Made by a program: the position numbers and the translations under genes
Notes under the pieces: generated by a model
What the model saw: only the letters and a program-made list of their open reading frames with translations
Database searches by the model: none
Told to the model about the DNA's origin: nothing
Source of the DNA: Epichloe hybrida
Taxonomy: Eukaryota > Ascomycota > Sordariomycetes > Hypocreales > Clavicipitaceae
Assembly (NCBI GenBank): GCA_019022495.1
Contig: JAFEKR010000025.1
Span: forward strand, 186,001 to 250,000
DNA length: 64,000 nt
Direction: 5' to 3'
Shown: positions 1-11,010 of the stretch, piece after piece
Layout of the letters: the number at the start of each line of letters is the position of its first letter
How positions within the stretch are numbered: position 1 is the first letter of the stretch

Positions 1-1039
1 TGCATAGGGACATTAGATCCGCATCCACTCTTTTCGCCTGGTCTCTGAGGCGATTGCTGCGGATCCGCTCAGCAGGGGCAAGCAGCATCAAATATCTCAG
101 GAGTGAATCCTCAGGACCAGAACTTGACCTGGCTTTTTCCCAACCGTGCTCAAGAGCAAACGCATTGGGGTCCTCCCAATCGCGTCTAGCCGCCGCGACA
201 TCGTACAATGACAGCGAAGGAAATTTTGTCGCCCAGCGAAGTGAATTTTGCGTTATATCTCCGTCGACCCATATGCGCAGAATTCTCAGGAGGGGGAATG
301 GGTCATCTGTCTCAGTCCAACCCCGAAGGAGTCTATCGTTCACTTCCAAGAACTGGGTGCGCGGCTCATCGGCTGGTTGTATGAATTCCAGCGCACCGAG
401 GTTCCTCAGGTCGGTGAGGCAAAGCAGTTCACTTGTGCTGAATTGACAGCCTCCACTTATGACCAGGTGGGATAGGAAATCTGTCGTCAGGGACACCAAA
501 GGCTCAACATATACCTTGAGCTCATCCGTCGGACGACATATATGGTGTCTGAATCGATACAGACCAAGCGGTTTGTCTAGATCAACTGTGGTGAGGACCT
601 TGGAGAATAGTTTCCAAGCGTGCAGGCAGACGCCCCTGTAACTTGAAGATTAGGCTCAGACTCGTTGTTCAGCAATGAAATGAGACGGATTCCCAGGTAC
701 ACCCATGACGCCCAGAGTGCAGTTCAACCCCCAAAAGAAAAGCAAAAATTAGTTACACGTTGATTGCATTCATACTTGCCTCGCTTCAAAAAATGTCCAA
801 AGGCGCCACACGAGTCTATCTGGAATAGCATCAATATGCTCTTCAGAAATGTCCCCGATGTTGTCAGCAACAGCGTGTATTGCCATGTCAATCAAGGAAC
901 GCGGCCCCTTGGTTCCCTTGGGGTTGAATGGAGAATATTGCCTCGGGCGAGACCAATCTCGGTCACGACCTCGATCGTTGAGGTTTTGGCTTGGCACCGT
1001 CCATTCTCGGAAGACTTGACCAGAAGATTCGTCAAACAT
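1..1039 (-). CDS. Conserved fungal hypothetical protein, 3' end outside window
   Basis: The start ATG is at 1039. Exon 1 is 1039-780 and exon 2 runs from 635 off the left edge. The intron 636-779 (144 nt) opens with GCAAGT and ends TTACAG, so it is a GC-AG intron; this joins ..WTFFEAR to GVCLHAWKLFSKV.. in frame. Ignoring it leaves stops in the frame. Exon 2 stays open to base 1 and carries an acidic, tryptophan-rich segment (RTQFLEVNDRLLRGWTETDD). No catalytic motif, signal peptide or membrane segment is visible in the part present. The protein looks like a conserved hypothetical family of filamentous ascomycetes, with no function I can assign. It shares a roughly 670-bp divergent promoter region with the CoA transferase gene to its right. 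Confidence 0.7.
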
Positions 1040-1707
1040 GACCGGGTGCTGTAGTGAGTGACATGGCCCATGCAGTAATGTTGAAGACGTGTTGTGATAG
1101 ATGAGCGGATGGCCAACAGGCGGGAGATTACGGGAGGTTACGGTTAAAGGGCAATTCCAAGGTCCGACCCAGTCAGATAGATGTCTCTCCCCCGAAGCAC
1201 GGGCGCGTACACGTACATGTACTAAGCTTACCTAATTACCCGCCGATTTACCCGCCTTGTGGCAGCCATCTCGGCATAAAGTAACGTCTTACAACATTAA
1301 TACATTAATAGTAGGCCTCCTTCATAATATTAATACACCCCGCCCTGCGCACACGTTGCCGCGGAACGGAACCGCTTTCCGATGGGAAGTTGCATCCGAA
1401 CTTCCGAAGGAGCTCATCGGCTCGGCCATTCGCGGCCCAGAAGCGACGCCGTGTCGATTTGCTCACCCGTCTGTCGTCTGTCTGTCTGAACGCGACCCGA
1501 ATGAAGTTGTCTCTTGCTTCCATCCTTCCCGTCTCGAATTGCTGAGGCAATTACTCTTCGCTTTCTCACACTCAACATCTGGTGGCATCGAATATCATCA
1601 GCATTAAAGCTCATCTTGGCGGGAGAGCACCGTATGTCGCTTGACATCTCTAGAAGCTGTCTGAACATTGACTCCAGCTTAATTTTGGAGCTCTTCCAAC
1701 TCTCACG
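1040..1707. promoter_or_regulatory. Divergent intergenic region
   Basis: These 668 bp lie between the starts of the hypothetical gene (minus) and the CoA transferase (plus) and must hold both promoters and leaders. Short frames here overlap in all directions and none looks coding. A small inverted motif (TACATGTA-like) sits near 1213-1221, and a repeated ACATTAATA/ATATTAATA motif occurs near 1293-1334. Confidence 0.4.
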
Positions 1708-3449
1708 ATGCCTTGCGCGGCTCTCCGTATGCGAACCCTTCGGGCTGTCGCTCGTCATGGAACCAACGTGGGTACCGCGAATTCATGCACGATTGCGCCA
1801 AATCCCCAAGTATCAGCTAACGTGGCGTGTTGCGCAGCCCTTCCCAGTGCTATCGAGATCTTTTTCCGTCTCTCTGCGACGGACGGAGATCAACAAGGTC
1901 TTCCCCTCAGCCGCAGAGGCTCTCAAGGACATGAAGTCCAACTCGACACTCTTGTGTGGCGGGTTCGGACTTTGCGGTGTTCCTGACACATTAATCGATG
2001 AGGTGCTGGCAAAGCCTGACATCACGGGGCTTACGGCGGTATCCAACAACGCGGGAACAGACAGTTCAGGTCTTGGCAAGCTCCTCAAGACAAAGCAAGT
2101 TAAAAAGATGGTGGCGAGCTATATCGGCGAGAACAAAACGTTTGAGAACATGTACTTGACTGGTGAGGTTGAACTGGAGCTCACCCCGCAAGGCACATTG
2201 GCAGAGCGATGTGCCGCCGGTGGTAAGGGCATTCCTGCGTTTTACACGCCTGCTGCCTTTGGCACTGTGGTTCAGACCGGAGACCTGCCACTCAAGAACA
2301 AGGCCGACGGGTCTCCCGATCGATATTCGTATCCCAAGGATGTCAAGGTTTTCAATGGCAAGTCCTACCTGCTGGAGCACGCCATTGATGGCGACTATGC
2401 CTTTGTCAAGGCACATAAAGCAGACAAGCTTGGTAACTGTCAATTCCGACTTGCTGCCCACAACTTCAACGGTGCCATGGGTCGCAACGCCAAAATGACC
2501 ATTGTTGAAGCTGAACACATTGTCGAGCCGGGCGAAATCCCTGCCGAGGCAGTGCATCTGCCTGGTATTTACGTGAAGCGTGTCATCCAGAGCACCAGTG
2601 AGAAGAAGATTGAAAAGTTCACGTTTGCAAGGGAAGAAACCGACGCCGATGCAAAGGCAGCGCTGGGAACGGGCGATGCAGCCGCCAAGCGTGAGCGCAT
2701 TGTCAAGCGAGCGGCCAAGGAATTCAAGAACGGCATGTACGCCAACCTGGGTATTGGTATGCCGATGCTTGCTCCGGGATTCGTGGGTCCTGAGGTCGAG
2801 GTACAGCTCCAGTCTGAGAACGGCATCCTCGGTCTCGGGCCGTATCCCAAGAAGGGCAGTGAGGATGCCGATTTGATCAATGCCGGCAAGGAGACTGTTA
2901 CTCTCAACCGTGGCGCCGCAGTCTTTGGGAGCGAGGAGAGTTTTGGAATGATTCGCAGTGGCAGAATCAACTTGACCATCCTGGGAGCCATGCAGGTCAG
3001 CGCGACCGGCGATCTCGCCAACTGGATGTTGCCTGGCAAAGTGAAGGGCTTTGGTGGTGCCATGGATCTGGTCAGCAACCCGTCCAAGACGAAGGTGGTT
3101 GTGACCATGGAACACACCGACAAGAAGGGCAATCCCAAGATTGTCAAGCAGTGCGCATTCCCTCTCACTGGGCGAGCCTGTGTGTCGAGAATCATCACTG
3201 AATTGGTAAGTCTATTTCCTCACAGCCGACCTCTGACATGACAGAAGCGGATGTCTGCCCTCTATTCGCGTCATCATGTACGTTTGAGCCAAGGACTAAT
3301 GTATCACGACGTGACAGGCCGTCTTCGATGTTGACTTCGCACATGGCCTTAGCCTCATCGAAATTGCGGACGGTGTGACTGTAGAAGAGGTCAAGCGCAA
3401 AACAGAAGCGCCTTTTACCGTTGCCAAGGATCTCAAACCAATGCTGTAA
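1708..3449 (+). CDS. Succinyl-CoA:3-ketoacid coenzyme A transferase, mitochondrial (SCOT)
   Basis: Exons 1708-1767, 1838-3205 and 3318-3449 give 519 aa, the usual size of the fused eukaryotic enzyme. The first intron (70 nt, branch AGCTAAC, acceptor GCGCAG) and the second (112 nt, donor GTAAGT) both preserve phase 0. The start is chosen at 1708 because the product begins with a basic, Arg-rich presequence ([18 protein letters not shown].. [10 protein letters not shown]) typical of mitochondrial import. The A-subunit part carries [12 protein letters not shown] (CoA-binding glycine loop). The B-subunit part carries [12 protein letters not shown], which holds the glutamate that forms the CoA thioester. 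The enzyme moves CoA from succinyl-CoA to acetoacetate (acetate or propionate in some fungi) in the matrix. The family assignment is firm; acyl preference is not shown by sequence. Confidence 0.95.
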
Positions 3450-3817
3450 AAAGGGGAAGAGGAATGCACTTGGTGTATTGAATAGTAAAGCGATGGTATA
3501 AGTGGTAGGCCATCAATTATATCCAAAATTGTCTGCGAAATGTATCTCACAAGGCGAAGTTCAAGATGCTAGACTTATTCCGCCGATGAATCCAGGGTTG
3601 GGCGTGACCTTTTTTTTTTTCAGTTTTTTTTTCAACCTGATGATTGTCGATCATACGACAACGCCCCCTCATTACTCGATCGACATGCGATCTTGCAGAC
3701 TTCGCCGTTGATAACAACGCCAGTTCCATCATCAGATTTACTGCAAGATTCTTACTAAACCAGTTGCTCACCCCATACACCACAGGTTGGACTTGGGTTG
3801 GGGATGAACAGTAATGT
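3450..3817. other. Convergent 3' intergenic region
   Basis: This holds the 3' ends of the CoA transferase and of the glycine-rich gene. It contains T-rich runs near 3610-3635 and nothing that looks coding. Confidence 0.4.
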
Positions 3818-6611
3818 TTAGCTTCTGAAAGCCAATAAATTCATTAGGGTCGCGGACGCAGGCAGTCCCTTGCCACCAAAAGAAAGAATCACATCCTGTA
3901 CCTGCGACACGTCCACGCCGACGTTGAACTTGGACGGAAGACTCAAGGTCCAAGTACAGAATGGGCTCAACGAAATGGACTTTTGGTCGTGCCCGTCGCC
4001 CACATCCACCAGTGCGCCACCCGCGATATGCTTCTCACTTTTTGTTGCCGTCCTTATCTACAACCACTTCGTACTGATACATGGCCGAGATGGGATTGTG
4101 TGTGAAGCGGAAAACGGTAAAAGGTGACTTTGAATCCACCACGCTACAGTCACCGTGGCATTTCAGCCCGATGTAGACCTTCTTCTGGCCAGACGTGAAC
4201 TGTACTCCGGGAAGCGAGACGGAGAACGATGTCAGCTGGAGCTGTGCCAGTCCCTGGAAGGAATCCTCATCGAAAGGAATAGTGAAGATGAGATCTGAAC
4301 CTTTTTTGAACGAGGCGATTGAGTCCTCGGTCGCATGTCTCATGGGGTACGTAGGCAGGCTGCTGAACGGCTGTTCGATTGAGCCGACTTTGTTCTCGTG
4401 GTCAATGACGGCCTGGAGTATTTGGCCCTGCATGATGCTCAGCTCGGCCAAGGTGTTGCTGCTCTGCAGTATCTGCCTGAAGTCGGTAAGAGTGCGATAC
4501 CTAAAGGCCATGGTCTCAAAAAACAGCTGGTCAATGAGGTTGTCCTTGTAGTTGTTGTACAAGCCCAGGAGAAAGTTTCGGTACGGCGCGAGCGTGGGGT
4601 TCAGCTTTCCGCTTTCGATGCTTTTGAGCTCGTCCATCTGTGCCTTTGTCTGATCGATTTTGGCATTCAGCCCGATGACGTCCTCATCCAGGGTGGAACA
4701 CTCAATCACCTTCGAGTTGCGTTGCCGGCAAAGCCCGACGTAGAGCTTGATGATGGCGTTGTAGGCTCTTGCTTCGGGCAGATCCATGTACTGGCCGAGC
4801 TGCTCGTCGATGATGTTGGCATCCGCTGCCAACTTGGCGGTATCCTTGCCGTCGGCCACCAACGCCTTCTCGGTCTTGTCCCATTCCGCCTTCACATTGG
4901 ACAAGTCAGTTTTGAGCACGTTGATGTTGAATGCCAAGCCCAAGAAGTTTGAGGGCAGCCCAACTCCGAACCTGACGCCGGCGCCAGTGAACCCGGCTTC
5001 TTTGACGCTTTTCGCCACATCGGCCACGTCAGAGGGGAAGCCCGCGAGGCTGGAGATCATGTTGATAAGCGCTGCGAACTTGAGGCACTGTTGTTTGCGC
5101 TCGACTGCATCTTTGAATGCCTTCTCGGCGTCTAACATCTTCGTCTGTGCGGCTGCGACTTGTGAATCCAGTGCGAGGCATGCATCCCAGAGCTTCTTGC
5201 GTTGCTCGATGGCATCGCCAATGTTCTTCTGGTATGTTCCGATGGCCTTGGCTCCCGCGCTGTACGCGTTGTTAAAGTCATCGTATCCAGTATTCTGGTC
5301 CTTCAAATACCTGGTGTACGTGTCAAACACAGTTTGCACCGTGCCCCCCAGTACCAGCATCGGCGTCACGGTGGAACAGTACAGCCCAAACGAGGCTGTA
5401 GGCACGAAATTGGCTGCATTTCCAAAGTAGTCGAGTCCCCGTGATAGCCGTGAGAGATAGGTAGCGGCCTGCTGGTGCAGACCCTGCCACTTCTTAGCAT
5501 AGTCGGCGGCCTCTCGGTCCGCCGTGATGCCAAAGATCCAGGCCAAGATGTTCTTGGCTCGAGCAAAGTCCCCATCCAAGTAATGCATCTTGACAACTTG
5601 CATCATCAGCTGGAGCTGGGCGAAGAGCTCCGGACTGGCAGGAATTGCGTCTTGTATCTTGGCCATTGCTCCGACGGTGGTGGTGGCGTTTGAGCCCCCT
5701 TGGCCGTCGACGCTTTGTCCGTCGTGGCCAGATGCTCCGAGTTGTCCATTCGGATATCTCCCCGTGTAAACGAACTCGGATCTATGGTTATGGCCTTGCC
5801 GTGTCGTCCGCCAATCGCCGAGTCGTCCGCCTTGACCACCGCCTCCTCCGGCAGCACCTTTACCAGGATCCCCGGGCTTACCAGCGAGACCTCCGGCTGC
5901 CGTCATGGAGACGGCTGGAGGGCTCGCCACGGTGAATACGGCGATTTCTCCGGCATCGCCTCCGGATCCTGGTCTTCCACCCCTGCCGCCATTTCCTCCG
6001 GCCTGGCCGTTCCCTCCGGCTGACCCTGGGTACTTTCCAGCTGGCTGTCTAAAGTGCCCTTGTCTCTTCTCTCGATCGTCGGAGCCAGCCGCGCCTGGGG
6101 ATCCTCTGCCAGCATCTCCACCACGTTGCCCATCACGGCCCCTTCCTCCCGAGCTGGTCAAGGTCAAGGGCTGTTCTATGCTGCCGGCCAGGATTTTGAT
6201 GCTCCCCCCTTTGCCTCCGTAGTCTTCTCCAGTAATGGGGTCGGCATCTTGTCCATTCGGATTTCCTTGGTTTACCGCGCGGTCATCACTTGTTCGGGGT
6301 TTTGGCGATGGAGCAGGTTTCAGTGTATCTGGTGGTCGGGTGCTGATAGGCACGCTGTTGGGAATTAAGGATCGGCAGCAGATAGTTAGGTTGCGGCCGG
6401 GGAATAGCAAAGCTCCCCTCGATCCGTCCAAAGTGATGATGTCGGCATATATGACACAGTCTTTTGTCGGGTCGATCAAGTCAGACGTGAGGGCTAGGTC
6501 ACTTGCGAGGATTGTGTAGGTAGTATTCCCTTCTGACAAAGTCCCGTGGTATCGCCATCTTTGGGGATGTACTTCCGAAGCTTGATACTCAATGATTTTG
6601 AAGAGCTTCAA
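3818..6611 (-). CDS. Glycine-rich (collagen-like) plus helical-domain protein, frame broken near C-terminus
   Basis: One intron-less frame from ATG 6611 to a TGA at 4035-4037 encodes 858 aa. Residues 1-95 are a mixed N-terminal domain. About 115-325 are dense in Gly with GxxG and short Gly-X-Y stretches (GGNGQAGGNGGRGG, GKPGDPGKGAAGGGG). About 335-760 are predicted mostly helical and amphipathic, with a glycine/hydrophobic stretch near 555-590. The last 100 residues look like beta structure. No signal peptide is visible. The stop falls just after a run of five A (T5 at 4039-4043 on the plus strand); directly beyond it the neighbouring frame stays open for about 70 codons, to a stop at 3818-3820, with similar composition. 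A one-base indel is therefore likely, real or from assembly. I do not recognise the family. The layout (repeat-rich head, long helical body, beta tail) resembles some secreted or pore-forming proteins of bacteria, but that is speculation. Confidence 0.75.
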
Positions 6612-7453
6612 ATGTTTGCATCATACAAGGTAGGAAGCCCTGGCGAGTAAGGAAAGTAGATCCAGCACGTGCCTTTTGGGAAAAGATGTCCCCTGGCAAG
6701 ATAATGAAGAGAAAAGGTTGGAGTGAAGCTATTTTCCATCATACAAATTGAAGGACAAAAGCTCCACTTTCATAGAGAGAGCAGTGTAAGTGAAAGTCGT
6801 ATGCTTCTTCATGTGCATTATCGCGTTTGGCCACGTGCATCTTCAGCTTGCCTAATGCGGTCACATACGCATGTTACTAGTCATGGACAAGGTATCCGTC
6901 ATCGGGAAACAGTAAGCAAGATCCAATATTCATGCCTGTTAGGCAGACATGGTCGGGTCCAGACCGATGGCAAGAGGGGAATAACTTTGGGCAGATTGAG
7001 CGGATCATGCAAGCGATCGGTAGATACCTGAAGATGGCACAATGTGATATTCATGAGACCAATAACAGCTGCAGTCTAGTGTAATATGTCAAACTCTGGC
7101 GTCCAGTCAGGTCGTACAATACGCAGACGGGGAACCAGCTGATTCGTTCGTGAACGCCTTGACGATACCCCTCATGCTGCTGCACTCCTACGTCACACGA
7201 AGTTTTGGATTTCTTTCTTCTCCGAGGACGCAAAGTTGACTCACTGGCCCGGGAAGAAGTGAGGCAGTGGCTTAAAGACGTAAAAAATTTGTTTCTGACC
7301 CATATGGGCTCCCCGTATGGAAGACAACGCTGATGGCCGAGTAGTCGTGTTTCTATATCCTTACTCCTGTGATGTCAATGAAGTGCTCAGTTCACTGACA
7401 GGCTGCACGATAGATGATTTTGCAGTAAAATCCAACTTCCAGCTGTGTATACA
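6612..7453. promoter_or_regulatory. Divergent intergenic region between two unusual genes
   Basis: The 842 bp separate the starts of the glycine-rich gene (minus) and the 547-aa gene (plus). No frame here looks coding. Such head-to-head spacing would allow shared control, but no specific site can be identified by eye. Confidence 0.35.
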
Positions 7454-9097
7454 ATGCCAGCAAGCAACATAGAACTCGGAGACCTGGACCAAGCTTTGTC
7501 ACGCATTCACTCCTATAATGAGATTCGGTTGCTCGTGGCTGGCACAGCAAACTTTGGTCATCAAGCGTCATCTATCGATCTGCTTCTACGCCTTGTATAT
7601 GACTTTTCATACACAGGCTTGATTACCGTGGTATATGACCGAGGTGATCCAGGCTGTGGGATCAACATAGACAAGCTGCCTCGACTACTACGGCGCTACG
7701 TGGATCCAAATGCCCCGTCCGTCCTGCCTCATCAAATGCACAATGCAAGGGTGCAATGGTTCTCAATCCAAGACTTCTCGGAAGCTGAAAGCAGATTGAT
7801 AGACTTTGGTCTCACTGGAGGTGCGGAAATAGGACGACTATATCACAGCAGTCTGGCGGACATGCTCAATGTGCGTACAGCTTTGAAAGCGCAGCCATTC
7901 CAGTGGCCGTGGTGTAGAGATGGCATCGACTTTCATTCCACAAGTAACATACCACCAGTGGATTTACTTAGCAGAGCCTATTTGGGTTCATCGCTGTTCC
8001 ATACTGCTTATAGAGTTCCGCAATGTCTCCATTCGCCACTCCCAACGGACCTTCGAAACGGGAATGATACTTTTCTGCACCAACTGATTGATCTTCGGGG
8101 GAAAATAGCTGGCACATCACTTTCTTGCGTATATGGTTTGCGAGAAGATGGCGTTTCTCATGTTGATCCGGCCAATCTTCTTTACATCTATTTCCTCGCT
8201 CTGCTCACAGCTTCTTCGCACTTACGGTCCGAGACCGAGTATGGAGTCCTCGCTCGTCGTGTAATTGTCGTCGACTTTGACAAATTCTGGCAAAATGCCT
8301 TCACTCGGCTAGAAGATTATGTCCATGGTCGCGAGCCCTCGCCCATCGCCCGCGATCCTCCCGCGCTTCCAAGAACCGGGAACATTTCCAAATACATTCG
8401 TTGTGTTTCCACACCTGTGCAGCTATCAGATGCTAGTAGCTGGTTTGAAGAGCCGCTCTCTGAGACTACAAATATCGGTTGCCCTACAATTACTTCCAGC
8501 GACGCCGTGCTTCGTATCCTGCGAGAGTACAGCGCAAAGATCTTGTATGTTCACGTCGGCTTTGTCTCGCCCGAGTCGTTCATAGAGGCACTCAAGTTGG
8601 TGGATGTGCCCATTATATTCGAAGGCCAACATACGGCTTCCGTGGTAGCTTCCTTGGGGATTCCATATTTGAAGCTCCAGGATTCTGTCCTGGATTGCCG
8701 CAATCAAGTTCTCCGCATTCCAGACGACATGGATCGACACTGTCGTACAATTGGCCGAATCAACGATGCCAGCCTCGAACTGCAGCGAGGCGCACTGGGT
8801 GAAGGAGTCTTTGAACAGTCGGTAAACCTTTTAGCTGCTTTGATTGAGGACTTTGCAGATCCCGCTGGCGATCTGAACGTCTACCTGCAGGATCTTCAAT
8901 CACATTACCGCAGAAGAGGGGCGGATAAATTCGAGAAGTTGCTGAGTGCATGGAACAAATTCGGGTGTTTGTATCCCCCGGACAAGATGAAGAGTGGCGA
9001 GATCAAAGCATCAGCTCAGTCCTTTACCAGGACTCTAGAGGAAGTGGAGCTAGATACTGAAATGGTCAAGCAGATGCTTTCGGAGCTTGGTCTGTGA
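7454..9097 (+). CDS. Unknown protein with glycosyltransferase-like (GT-B) segments
   Basis: A single intron-less frame of 547 aa. The first ATG is at 7454; the frame is open slightly further upstream but only through GTG. The N-terminal part reads as a beta-alpha unit with a glycine/histidine loop (LLVAGTANFGHQASSIDLLLRL). A second strand-like segment is RRVIVVDFDKFW. Near residue 385-415 the stretch VPIIFEGQHTASVVASLGIP resembles the loop-helix found in the nucleotide-sugar half of GT-B enzymes and UDP-GlcNAc 2-epimerases. There is no signal peptide or membrane segment. It is transcribed away from the glycine-rich gene and, like it, lacks introns. The family is not recognised; a glycosyltransferase-like role is inference from these segments only. 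The lack of introns could reflect transfer from bacteria, which sequence alone cannot prove. Confidence 0.75.
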   Translation: MPASNIELGDLDQALSRIHSYNEIRLLVAGTANFGHQASSIDLLLRLVYDFSYTGLITVVYDRGDPGCGINIDKLPRLLRRYVDPNAPSVLPHQMHNARVQWFSIQDFSEAESRLIDFGLTGGAEIGRLYHSSLADMLNVRTALKAQPFQWPWCRDGIDFHSTSNIPPVDLLSRAYLGSSLFHTAYRVPQCLHSPLPTDLRNGNDTFLHQLIDLRGKIAGTSLSCVYGLREDGVSHVDPANLLYIYFLALLTASSHLRSETEYGVLARRVIVVDFDKFWQNAFTRLEDYVHGREPSPIARDPPALPRTGNISKYIRCVSTPVQLSDASSWFEEPLSETTNIGCPTITSSDAVLRILREYSAKILYVHVGFVSPESFIEALKLVDVPIIFEGQHTASVVASLGIPYLKLQDSVLDCRNQVLRIPDDMDRHCRTIGRINDASLELQRGALGEGVFEQSVNLLAALIEDFADPAGDLNVYLQDLQSHYRRRGADKFEKLLSAWNKFGCLYPPDKMKSGEIKASAQSFTRTLEEVELDTEMVKQMLSELGL

Positions 9098-9331
9098 TCT
9101 TATCTCCTGACCTGGGGCTTCGTTCCCAGCATTCTCTTTTCATATCGCATGCCAAGGATCACCTTTCACATCACTCTGTTGATGAACTTCTCCTTGTGTG
9201 TTCTGTTTTTTTTTCTTTGAAGTATTTCAAAATCATGAGTAGAGATCGGGAACCTACACACGTGTGCTCATAATGACCCGTCGTCGTCATCTCGGAGCTC
9301 TTCGCTTTACGCAAAGAGGTCCTCAGGCGTC

Positions 9332-10194
9332 TTATAACAGGTAACACCGTGACAATTCAAGAACGGCCTCCGCGAAGTCCCTATGGGCATCTAGCAATTC
9401 CCCGAACCGCTCATTTGCCAACAAATTCTCGTACTTAAACCCGACAAACACAATAACGAGCTCCTTCAAGACGTCTGGAACGTTTGTTTCAAGACAATAT
9501 TGCGTCAAGGCCGCGACGGCCCTCGCAGCTTCAGGACGCAAGACCAAGTTGCTCAAAGATTGGTGGAGCTTGTTGTACGATGATAGCATTAGCAGCTCGA
9601 TTCCATAACAATCGGCAAAGACATAGAGCTTGGCGTGACTGAGCAGGTGTTTTGCATCGGATCCTGCGTGCATCTCGCTCCTTCGATGGCTCAAGAACGG
9701 CTTGTAGCCGGTCTGGCGGAGTTCAACAAATTTTCTCCGCATCACTTCGTTTTTTGGGGGGGCGTTGCTGGCTATCCATTGCGCTCGGGTGTAGAATTTC
9801 CCGAGGGGCTCAGGCTCAGGATCAGGCTCACGCTCAGGCAGTGGTTCCTCTACTTGCGCAACAGATCCAGCAGCCATCTGGTCGGAAGGTTCGTCCCAGA
9901 CATCGTAACCACCAGTGTAGGCAAACTGCCAGAAACGCACGAATGTATCCTCGTCGACAAATCCCCAGTTTACCTTGCCCTCAGTGGCTTCTATCATTGG
10001 TCCATTCACCAGTGTCTCGAGGTATCGCGACTGTTTAGCAACGATGGCCGCGTGAATCGTGAATTCACGCTGATTGGGGCCGACGATAAATCGAAAGGGC
10101 TTGGAAGCAGCAGCACTAGGCTTGAGTGGGCGGGACGAGAAAGAACTGCGGGAGAGTTGTTTTTGGGTGTGCCATACGATACATTCGAACTCAT
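9332..10194 (-). CDS. BTB/POZ domain protein, probable frame break near N-terminus
   Basis: The coding frame is open from about 10213 to the stop at 9332, but contains no ATG upstream of the conserved part. The only suitable ATG (10194, MSSNVSYGTPK..) is in the neighbouring frame. Shifting one base at the five-base homopolymer at 10160-10164 would join it to the BTB frame, so an indel is likely; an unseen upstream exon is the alternative. The BTB core begins with PFRFIVGPNQREFTIHAAIV and continues with FVRFWQFAYTGGYD (the usual 'F..F..FAYTG.Y' helix-turn), followed by an acidic Pro/Glu linker and a helical region typical of fungal BTB proteins. These proteins mediate dimerisation or Cul3-type adaptor binding; the partner is unknown. 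A second BTB gene lies 0.8 kb away on the opposite strand. Confidence 0.7.
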
Positions 10195-11010
10195 TGTGGC
10201 TGATGGTATCTAGTCAAAATCCGGCAACGTTGGATGAAGAGCGATCCGTATTGTTTTGGTGTCCTGTAGTGAAGGGTCGCTTGATATTGAAGAGGCCGCC
10301 TGATGGATAGAGGGCGCACTGACCAACAGAGAAGACTTTGTTCGGCGTTGGGTGGAATGATGCGAGCGATGCCAAAGAATGGGAAGAAGAGAAGATGAAG
10401 ATTTACTATCTAGAAAATCCAACAGAGAGAAAAAGCAAGCTGAGAAAGCTTCAAATCTTTCAACGGAGACCTATTCAACGAAATGTCTATCAGATAAGCG
10501 CTTCGAGGTCTTCAAACGAAGCCTACGATGAAACGCGATGACAAGCGAGATGCAACGAAGAGGGGATGACGAGGGTGATGCCATAGATTTGAGGCCGCAA
10601 TGTGAGGCTGCGAAATCCCAATGACCCCACCTGCCATGTGGTGCCCCGCTAATCTCCACATGCTCCGTTGAAAACAGTTCGGTGTTGGTCTGTGTTGGTC
10701 TGTGTTGGTCTGTGTTGTTCCGTGTTGGCTGCATTGGCTGCAGACAGAAGGACAGCTAGTTGATCGGGACTTTGTGGCGTCGTTGGCATTTCCGTAAGAC
10801 GACTGTATATGCTGTAATTTCTACAGCCTGGAAGCCATTCATTTTTTTGCTTGACTGGTAGCGGAAAGTGTTCATGTGACTCTGAGGGATTTCAATCAAA
10901 GGAGAACAAGGCATGAATGCATCATGTGACCTGCCCGCCGAAACAACCTCCACAACTCGACGACGTGTTCCAGTGAGCTTTGACACGAGCTGTCTGGTAT
11001 CTCGGGGAAA
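10195..11010. other. Divergent intergenic region with decamer repeat
   Basis: The 816 bp separate two divergently transcribed BTB genes. Apart from the 10-bp tandem repeat at 10681-10740 there is no coding-like frame or other structure I can support. Confidence 0.4.
10681..10740. repeat. 10-bp tandem repeat (TGTGTTGGTC), about six copies
   Basis: Six phased decamers follow one another; the first four are nearly identical (TGTGTTGGTC) and the last two are degenerate. It is a minisatellite in the promoter region between the two BTB genes. Confidence 0.9.

Noticed and set aside
2066..3198. Long minus-strand frames (349 and 209 aa) opposite the CoA transferase
   Set aside because: They are antisense to a strongly conserved coding exon and have no domain; a by-product of the codon bias of the real gene.
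3241..3280. Possible 33-nt internal exon near the 3' end of the CoA transferase gene
   Set aside because: It would require a 40-nt intron on each side and would insert residues absent from this enzyme family; one 112-nt intron is simpler.
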